The position numbers and the translations under genes are program-made. Of a DNA stretch of 10,372 nucleotides, positions 5,343 to 10,372 are shown in pieces. The notes under the pieces are model-generated. The model did no database searches. It was not told the DNA's origin and saw only the letters and a list, made by a program, of their open reading frames with translations. This DNA is from Xanthobacteraceae bacterium. GTDB taxonomy: Bacteria; Pseudomonadota; Alphaproteobacteria; Rhizobiales; Xanthobacteraceae. The number at the start of each line of letters is the position of its first letter. The first letter of the stretch is position 1. Where the stretch lies: positions 1-10,372 of the forward strand of contig JASHRR010001383.1 of assembly GCA_030037185.1 (NCBI GenBank), in the 5' to 3' direction.

Positions 5343-6686
5343 ATGAATAAGCCAGTGCTCGCCGGGGCGGCTGCATCGCCAGAAGTCTTCGCGCGTAGGG
5401 CGGTGCAAGCGGCCTATTTTGGGTTCTTTGTCGACATGTTCGAGGTGTACCTGCCCATCGCGGTGCTGGCTCCCGCTCTCGTTTACTTTATCCCCGCCGG
5501 CCTCAGCGGCGCGATGCGGGCTACCATTTTCTATGTCGTCTTCGCGGTCTCGTTGATCGGGCGCCCGCTTGGCGCGGTCATCTTTGGCCATTTCGGCGAC
5601 CGTCTCGGGCGGCGCCGAACAACACTAGTTTCCGTAGCCGGATTCGGAATCGCGACTCTATTGATTGCAGCGCTACCCGGCTACGAGACATGGGGCGGAA
5701 GTGCCATTGCTGCACTGATCCTTCTGCGCCTGATAGATGGCATCTTCATCGGCGGCGAGTATACGGCAGCAAACCCGTTGGCGATGGAATACACGCCAAA
5801 GGACAAGCGCGGACTCTATGCCGCGTTTATCCATGTCGGCTACCCTGCAGCGCTGGTATGCACTTCCCTGCTTACAGCATTGATGCTCAAGGTAGCGCCC
5901 AGCGGCGATGCTGGCTCAGCCTATGCGGTCTGGGGTTGGCGAATCCCGTTCGTGATTGGAGCGTTGCTCGCCGGTGGTCTCTTTGTCTACTACTATTTGC
6001 TCGTTCCCGAGTCTGAAATCTGGCGGTGTTCCAAAAAGAGTGCTGCTCCCCTGAAGGAACTCTTCTCAGGACCTGACTTGCGTCGATTAGGGCAGCTCTT
6101 TGTTGTCATGAGCGGCGCTTGGCTCACGCTCAACGCCACCGTAGGAGCGCTCCCGGGATTGATCAACACTGTGCTAGCGGCAAAATCGTCCGACGTGAAC
6201 ACTGGCATCCTGATCGGCGCTGCGATCTCGGTGCCCCTCTACCCTCTAACTGGTCTTCTGAGCCAGAGGATCGGACGCCGGCTCACAATCGTAGCAATCG
6301 GATTGATGAACTTGGTGCCGGCCTGCGCGCTGTACTATGTGCTGGTTTCAGGAGCATATCGGGATTCCGCGAGTTTGATTGGATTGGTTGCACTGATTGA
6401 GGTGCTCACGCTACCCATTTGGGCGGTCCACACTCCTTATTTAGCTGAAAGTTTTCGAACCGAAATCCGATCGAGCGGATACGGCATTAGTTACAGCCTG
6501 GCGACGATTGTGCCCGGGTTTTATTCCTTCTACATGTTGGGCCTTGCCACGATGATACCTTACGAATTTAGCCCGATCGTACTGCTTGGATTGGGAGGGT
6601 TGCTGCTAAGCTTCGGCGCGCTCGCCGGACCTGAGACCAAGCATGTGGACTTTCACGAAGCGACACCGGTCGGCGTTACCTCGTAG
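5343..6686 (+). CDS. MFS transporter, metabolite:H+ symporter type
   Basis: The 447-residue integral membrane protein has the layout of a 12-helix major facilitator. The loop between helices 2 and 3 carries motif A (GHFGDRLGRRRT, residues 82-93). Helix 4 carries RLIDGIFIGGEY (129-140), which with the acidic first helix (FFVDMFEVYLP) is typical of the metabolite:H+ symporter branch (ShiA/KgtP/ProP relatives) that imports organic acids or similar solutes with protons. A second, weaker repeat of motif A (SQRIGRRLT) lies after helix 8. The cytoplasmic C-terminal tail is short. The substrate cannot be read from sequence. I chose the ATG at 5343 because GGAGGGAGAA directly precedes it; the ATG at 5319 would add eight residues (MPGNSEGE) and overlaps this ribosome site. 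It is a single-gene unit with its own AT-rich leader and no enzyme gene beside it to hint at the substrate. Confidence 0.88.
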   Translation: MNKPVLAGAAASPEVFARRAVQAAYFGFFVDMFEVYLPIAVLAPALVYFIPAGLSGAMRATIFYVVFAVSLIGRPLGAVIFGHFGDRLGRRRTTLVSVAGFGIATLLIAALPGYETWGGSAIAALILLRLIDGIFIGGEYTAANPLAMEYTPKDKRGLYAAFIHVGYPAALVCTSLLTALMLKVAPSGDAGSAYAVWGWRIPFVIGALLAGGLFVYYYLLVPESEIWRCSKKSAAPLKELFSGPDLRRLGQLFVVMSGAWLTLNATVGALPGLINTVLAAKSSDVNTGILIGAAISVPLYPLTGLLSQRIGRRLTIVAIGLMNLVPACALYYVLVSGAYRDSASLIGLVALIEVLTLPIWAVHTPYLAESFRTEIRSSGYGISYSLATIVPGFYSFYMLGLATMIPYEFSPIVLLGLGGLLLSFGALAGPETKHVDFHEATPVGVTS

Positions 6687-6730
6687 CGTCCCTGAACCGC
6701 ACTACCGCCTATGATGCCGCGACGTCAGCT

Positions 6731-7006
6731 ATGGGTCACGTTCAGACCAAATCGGAGCTTGCATCGTTGCCCGTCTATCGGTCCGGTCCTTCTACATGAG
6801 CTGACGTTCTGCAGCTTGCGTTCGTCCTGAACAAGGCGCTCGAGTTGCCCGGTTTGTTTGAGGGTCATCCCCGGCTGCCCGTCAGCAACGATCCCCACCG
6901 AAGCGGTGAGCGAAGGCTTGTGCGTCTTCCGGCTTGGGTAAAGCCGAAGACCACGAAGTCGCTGTCATCGCGCCGCATGGAGTGCGTCAACGGCGACGCC
7001 GATACG
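6731..7006. repeat. Long dispersed repeat R2, copy 1
   Basis: Aligned by eye, 6731-7006 matches 9880-10149 in direct orientation. The first 100 bases differ at only about a dozen positions. The middle third is more diverged with small indels. The last 60 bases are again very similar (shared block TCGCTGTCATCGCG). It begins 44 bases after the MFS stop codon. It contains a decayed minus-strand reading frame described separately. Confidence 0.75.
6882..6978 (-). pseudogene. Frameshifted remnant of a small conserved protein, R2 copy 1
   Basis: From 6978 the minus strand reads MRRDDSDFVVFGFT. If one extra C near 6936 is ignored, it continues KPEDAQAFAHRFGGDRC and stops at 6882-6884. The same protein can be restored in the second repeat copy with a different lesion, so it was once coding. 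The original gene probably began further upstream, since the remnant lacks a start context of its own. I do not know its family or function. Confidence 0.55.
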
Positions 7007-7154
7007 CCTCGGCCATAACGGGAACCAGCAAGGCCCGCGCCGCTCACGGCCATGAGCCTAGGTCTACGCACATCGCCTCCGGGCCGGCGACAGTGGATCG
7101 GAGCAAACGGCCCCGAACCGGCTTGGCGACAGCCTTCGCTTTTTTCTTTCGCTT

Positions 7155-9344
7155 CTAGCGCTCCAGCGCATTTGCGGCTGGGCACGTCAAGCGCCAGGTC
7201 AAGCCTGAGGGCGCATAGTCAAGGTCGACCGTACCGTCTACGGTGTGCTCTGCCATCGGTTCCATAACCATAGTGCCAAACCCGCGCTGCTTCGGCTCGG
7301 ACACACGTGGCCCATCGCGCTCTGTCCAGCTAATGCTGAGAGTATCGGCGTCTATCCTCCAGCGGACATCGACACGGCCGCTATCCGTCGAGAGGGCTCC
7401 GTATTTCCCAGCGTTGGTGGCGAGCTCGTGAAGCGCGAGTCCAACGGCTTGCGCCGAAGCCGCCTTCAAGCGCAGCTCGGGGCCGAGCACGGCAATACGA
7501 GAACCAATGAGGTCGGCGAAGGGAGCGAGCTGGGCGCGAACCAGGTCCTCGATCTCGACGCCATTCCATTCGTTGCGGACAAGCAGGTCGTGATTGGCCG
7601 AAAGCGCCTGGATGCGCTCGGAGAAGCGCCCGACGAAATGTTCAGAATTTTTGGTGGCGGTCTGGCGAGCGATCGCATGCACGACGCTGAGCATATTCTT
7701 GGCGCGATGGTTGATCTCGCGCATGAGGAGGTGCTCCTTTTCCTCGCGCTCCTTGCGTTCAGTAATATCCTGAACGGTGCCGACGACGGTCACGGGCCGT
7801 CGCTCGTCCCCATCGCCCTCGAAATACGCAAGCCAATGCACCTCCACCCAGCGGGTCTTCCCGTCTCCCCTCGGAACCCTGAACTCAATCGCGTAGGGCT
7901 GCCGATCAGTCGGATCGCGTGCCGTCCGGAAGGTCGCCCAGACCTTTTCCGCGTCGTCCGGATACACCAGCTTCATGATCTCTTCGAGAGCCGTCGTATC
8001 CTCGGCAATATCTAAAATTTCCTTAGAGCGCATATCCCACGAGACAACACGGTCGCGCGGACCATACTGCCACCACCCGAGAAGAGCTGAGTTGAGGGCA
8101 AGCTGCAGGCGATCCTTGCTTACCTTCAGGTCCTCTTCGGCTTGCTTGCGCGCGCTAATATCGAGAATGACGCCTATGTTGCGCAATGGCCGGCCGAACC
8201 CATCGCGGATCAGGTTCACGGTAGTCCGCGCCCAGACGGCCTTTCCATCTTTGCGGATGTAGCGCTTCTCCATGTCGAAACCGGCTAACTCTCCAGCGAT
8301 CATGCGTGGAAGCGGTTCGCGATCGAGGTCTCGATCATCCGGGTGCGTGATGTCATACACTGTCCGGGTGAGTAATTCTCCCTCGCTGTAGCCCAAGAAT
8401 TTGCACATCGCTGCGTTGGCGCGGAGAAAGCGCCCGGTTCCGGGCTCGACCTCGATCTTGCCCACGCTGCTGACATCGAACATCGCCCGAAAAACTGCCT
8501 CGCTCTCTCGCAGTGCGGCTTCATATTTCTGACGTTCGGTAAGATCGTAGAAATGGCATACGACGCCGAAACGGCCGTCCGGCATGGTTACGCGCTCGAT
8601 CCTCCAATCGTAGGTTTCGACCGCGCCGGTGTCTCTTCGCTGCTGGACGCTGCAGGGCGCGTGGTAGGGCTCGCCGGTATCGAGCGTATGGCGGAAGCGG
8701 CCGATCGCATCGCTGGCGAACGGCTCAGTCCAAAGAAACCGTGTCGCCTCGGCCATATCGTTGCCGATCAGCGGCTGCACGCTCTTGAATGCCCTTTCTG
8801 CGCCCGCGCTCAGCTGCATTAGACGGAAATCCGCGTCCACCGAGAAGATCCCGAACGGCGAATTATCGACGAGCTGGCGAAACGTGATTTCGCTGGCGCG
8901 GAGACGTTGCTCGGCACGTTTGAGCCTGGTGATGTTGGTGATTGCCGCGACCAGCCCGACGACTTTGCCGTTCTTCCACTCGGGCTCGTAGCAGCAATGT
9001 GTGAACTGCTGATCGGCCGGTTGGTAAGGCAGCTCGACCTCGACGTCGAACTCCACCGCCTTGCCGGAAAGGCACTCGCGGAAGAAGGGCTCAAAGGTGG
9101 CCCAGGCCTTGTCGCCGATCACCGCCGGGATACGTTTGCCGATCACCTGCTCGGGCGTGAGACCTAGCCGCTCGGCATAGTGCCTGTTGACGAACTTGAA
9201 GCGGGCTTCCGTGTCGCACTGCGCGATGGCGACCGGGGCGATGTCGGTGACAAGGCGCAGTTCGCGCTCACCGTCGCGCAGCCGATACTTTGGCGGCCGT
9301 CGCCTGGGGACGGTCCCTCGAAGGTTCTTGCGGTCACCGGGCAT
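7155..9344 (-). CDS. Soluble sensor histidine kinase, HWE family, with four PAS domains
   Basis: This 729-residue protein should sense a signal through PAS domains, autophosphorylate on histidine and pass the phosphate to a response regulator. Four PAS/PAC units can be read at about 28-145, 150-275, 281-405 and 410-533; each ends in a PAC strand and linker such as AAITNITRLKRAEQ, FYDLTERQKYE, ILDISARKQAE and VQDITERKERE. The kinase part has the phosphoacceptor His546 in REINHRAKNMLSVV, the N-box LALHELATNAGKYGALS (His639, Asn644), the WTE motif (673-675) that names the HWE family, and a glycine-rich RGFGTMV (687-693). No transmembrane helix or signal peptide is visible, so it is cytoplasmic. 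PAS4 (WWQYGPRDRVVSWD, YPDDAEKVW) is of the PAS_3 type; no flavin cysteine motif (NCRFL) of LOV domains is seen. A TAA lies in frame 21 bases upstream, fixing ATG 9344 as the first possible start. No response regulator is adjacent, so the partner is elsewhere. Confidence 0.92.
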   Translation of the reverse strand: MPGDRKNLRGTVPRRRPPKYRLRDGERELRLVTDIAPVAIAQCDTEARFKFVNRHYAERLGLTPEQVIGKRIPAVIGDKAWATFEPFFRECLSGKAVEFDVEVELPYQPADQQFTHCCYEPEWKNGKVVGLVAAITNITRLKRAEQRLRASEITFRQLVDNSPFGIFSVDADFRLMQLSAGAERAFKSVQPLIGNDMAEATRFLWTEPFASDAIGRFRHTLDTGEPYHAPCSVQQRRDTGAVETYDWRIERVTMPDGRFGVVCHFYDLTERQKYEAALRESEAVFRAMFDVSSVGKIEVEPGTGRFLRANAAMCKFLGYSEGELLTRTVYDITHPDDRDLDREPLPRMIAGELAGFDMEKRYIRKDGKAVWARTTVNLIRDGFGRPLRNIGVILDISARKQAEEDLKVSKDRLQLALNSALLGWWQYGPRDRVVSWDMRSKEILDIAEDTTALEEIMKLVYPDDAEKVWATFRTARDPTDRQPYAIEFRVPRGDGKTRWVEVHWLAYFEGDGDERRPVTVVGTVQDITERKEREEKEHLLMREINHRAKNMLSVVHAIARQTATKNSEHFVGRFSERIQALSANHDLLVRNEWNGVEIEDLVRAQLAPFADLIGSRIAVLGPELRLKAASAQAVGLALHELATNAGKYGALSTDSGRVDVRWRIDADTLSISWTERDGPRVSEPKQRGFGTMVMEPMAEHTVDGTVDLDYAPSGLTWRLTCPAANALER

Positions 9345-9480
9345 CGTTCTGGTTTTATCCCCTTAGGTGCCGGCCGGCCTAGCCAAGAAACTGCATGATG
9401 TAGGCTGCAGAAAGTTAAAACTGCAGCTGGCAGGCGCTCGCGGAATATATTTGGGCGAACGAGACGGCGGAGCAAGACCG
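9345..9480. promoter_or_regulatory. Divergent intergenic region between histidine kinase and P-loop kinase remnant
   Basis: The 136 bases separate two divergently oriented genes and should contain both promoters. A purine-rich AAGGGGAT upstream of the kinase start is too far (14 bases) to be a good ribosome site. On the plus strand GGAG at 9469-9472 stands eight bases before the ATG at 9481. No promoter hexamers are convincing. Confidence 0.3.
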
Positions 9481-9870
9481 ATGGCGGTGGCGAGGCGTAT
9501 AGTCATCCTGGGGCCGAGCGGGCCCGGCAAGTCAACGCTCGCGCGTCGCATTGGCGAACGCGTCGGCGTCCCGGTGGTGCATCTCGAGGCGCTTACTGGA
9601 ACCCCGGGCGGGTGCCTTCTGAAGTCGGGCAATTTCGCGACAGGATGGCGCAGGCCTGCCGCACGCGACACATGGATTATGGACGGCAACTACAGCGCAT
9701 TTTGGTCTGCGTCTACCGAGGGCCGACGCTATCATCTGGCTCGACTTGCCGCGCAGCATCTATGTTCGGCGTTCTCCGTGGCGATCGGTCCGAAAGAATG
9801 GACGCACACGGGTCGTCTTCGAAAGGATTTTGGTGCCTGCGCTTTCTACTGGTCTGGCGGGCAAACGACG
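9481..9870 (+). pseudogene. Multiply frameshifted P-loop kinase (FlaR/adenylate kinase-like)
   Basis: The start reads MAVARRIVILGPSGPGKSTL with the Walker A motif (GPSGPGKST), then RRIGERVGVPVVHLEAL, as in the small adenylate-kinase-like proteins named FlaR or topology modulation protein. Collinear family motifs continue in other frames: VPSEVGQFRDRMAQA from 9612 (frame +1 loss near 9606), DTWIMDGNYS at about 9667-9696 (back in the first frame), and DAIIWLDLPRSIYVRR from 9725 (third frame) up to SVRKNGRTR near 9811. At least three indels separate these pieces, so no functional protein is made. A good Shine-Dalgarno (GGAG, eight bases before the ATG) remains. The last piece is lost where repeat R2 begins at 9880. 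Normal members are about 170-200 residues and bind ATP; the physiological substrate is generally unclear. Confidence 0.8.
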
Positions 9871-9879
9871 AAGCCCGAA

Positions 9880-10149
9880 ATGGGTTACTTTGAGACCAAA
9901 TCGTAGCTTGCATCGTTGCTCGTCTATCGGTCCGGTCCTCCAACATGAGCTGACGTTCTCCGCCTTGCGTTCGCCCTAAAAAACGCGCTCAGGTCGCCCG
10001 CGTGTTTTCAGGGCCACCGCCGGCGTCGACAACCGATCCTCACCAAAGGGATCGGCAAAGGCCTGCGCCTCTTCCAGTTTAGCAAGCAGGACACTACGAA
10101 GTCGCTGTCATCGCGGCGCATGGAGTATATGAGCGGCGTCGCCGATAGG
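9880..10149. repeat. Long dispersed repeat R2, copy 2
   Basis: Direct repeat of 6731-7006 (see that entry). It begins at the very end of the P-loop kinase remnant, supplying the last codons (MGYFETKS) of the frame open through it. Confidence 0.75.
9976..10121 (-). pseudogene. Frameshifted remnant of a small conserved protein, R2 copy 2
   Basis: From 10121 the minus strand reads MRRDDSDFVVSC. Restoring one missing base near 10085 gives F, then AKLEEAQAFADPFGEDRLST, then PAVALKTRGRPERVF and a TAG at 9976-9978. It aligns residue by residue with the copy at 6882-6978 but keeps about 16 more C-terminal residues. Because the lesions of the two copies differ, they decayed independently after duplication or insertion. 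Confidence 0.55.
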
Positions 10150-10215
10150 TCGGCGCTCAGGGCGTGCGCGCGACGACATCATCACCGGGCACCGCCCGGC
10201 AATGTATCGGCCCGT

Positions 10216-10371
10216 TCGATCCAAATTGGGCACAGCCATCGCACCAAGCTTCCCACAGCGGCTACAACGCATTTGCGGTCCGAAGGCACCAAGGCGTCAT
10301 CGGGTCAGTCGTCCATATTCACCGGGGGACGGCCCATACACCAACCCGCCCTCAAGGCCAAGTGACGCCTC
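10216..10371 (-). pseudogene. Degenerate reading frame with a CxxCG motif at the window edge
   Basis: One minus-strand frame reads EASLGLEGGLVYGPSPGEYG then RLTR, an in-frame TGA, then RLGAFGPQMRCSRCGKLGAM and AVPNLDRTGRYIAGR. The CSRCG pair and the following strand-like sequence resemble half of a zinc ribbon. The stop codon and the missing start (beyond the window edge) suggest a remnant. I cannot name the family, and the next motif (GRCPV) might contribute another cysteine. Confidence 0.3.
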
Positions 10372-10372
10372 A

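Larger units (their letters stand above)
6687..7154. other. Intergenic stretch filled mainly by repeat R2 copy 1
   Basis: Between the convergent MFS and histidine kinase genes there is no intact gene. Most of the stretch is the R2 repeat (6731-7006) with its decayed minus-strand reading frame. From 7007 to 7154 I see nothing recognisable. No T-run hairpin terminator is visible for either neighbour. Confidence 0.5.
9907..10372. other. Right-end stretch without an intact gene
   Basis: It holds the rest of R2 copy 2 with its decayed frame and a broken minus-strand reading with a CxxCG motif at the edge. The plus-strand open frames here show no family-like sequence. Confidence 0.5.

Noticed and set aside
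7245..8015. Plus-strand open frame of 256 codons
   Set aside because: It is antisense to the kinase and fourth PAS domain of the histidine kinase, which shows all expected motifs on the other strand.
10120..10365. Plus-strand open frame of 81 codons at the right edge
   Set aside because: The sequence is more protein-like on the minus strand (CxxCG remnant), and the plus-strand product has no recognisable feature.

Overview
The window reads like a high-GC alphaproteobacterial chromosome, most likely a Rhizobiales member related to Bradyrhizobium. This is an inference from codon use, the HWE-type histidine kinase and the density of small decayed repeats; no rRNA or other taxonomic marker is present. 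It is a patchwork of five well-preserved genes separated by intergenic DNA that holds broken genes and dispersed repeats. I see no tRNA, rRNA, CRISPR array or intact mobile element.

Left part (1-5116). A minus-strand reading frame joins the N-terminal part of a small metallophosphoesterase to an unrelated, frameshifted C-terminal remnant (181-758). Just upstream of it lies the C-terminal helix-turn-helix of a serine recombinase (765-857). Next come a plus-strand pyrF-like gene (type 2 OMP decarboxylase, 1078-2031) and a minus-strand two-domain metallophosphoesterase (2017-3312, probably frameshifted near its start). These two converge and overlap by 15 bases. A secreted seven-repeat YVTN beta-propeller protein follows (3817-4788). 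A fragment of a serine recombinase catalytic domain (about 4985-5116) lies on the same strand as the left HTH fragment. A 20-base motif (GGGCCAATTACGGACATCGC and variants) occurs four times in this part, all in the same orientation, and it borders or lies inside several of the damaged gene ends.

Right part (5117-10372). An AT-rich promoter region with an inverted repeat precedes an MFS transporter of the metabolite:H+ symporter type (5343-6686). A four-PAS soluble HWE histidine kinase is on the minus strand (7155-9344). Divergent from it is a FlaR-like P-loop kinase pseudogene with several frameshifts (9481 to about 9870). A second repeat family of about 270 bases appears at 6731-7006 and 9880-10149. 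Both copies carry decayed remnants of the same small minus-strand protein. The right edge holds a broken reading frame with a CxxCG motif.

The intact genes do not form an operon or a recognisable pathway: most are single transcription units in mixed orientations. Pyrimidine synthesis, phosphoester hydrolysis, secreted propeller, transport and signalling functions sit side by side without an obvious link. The main theme is genome decay and repeat-driven rearrangement rather than a new defence or metabolic system.
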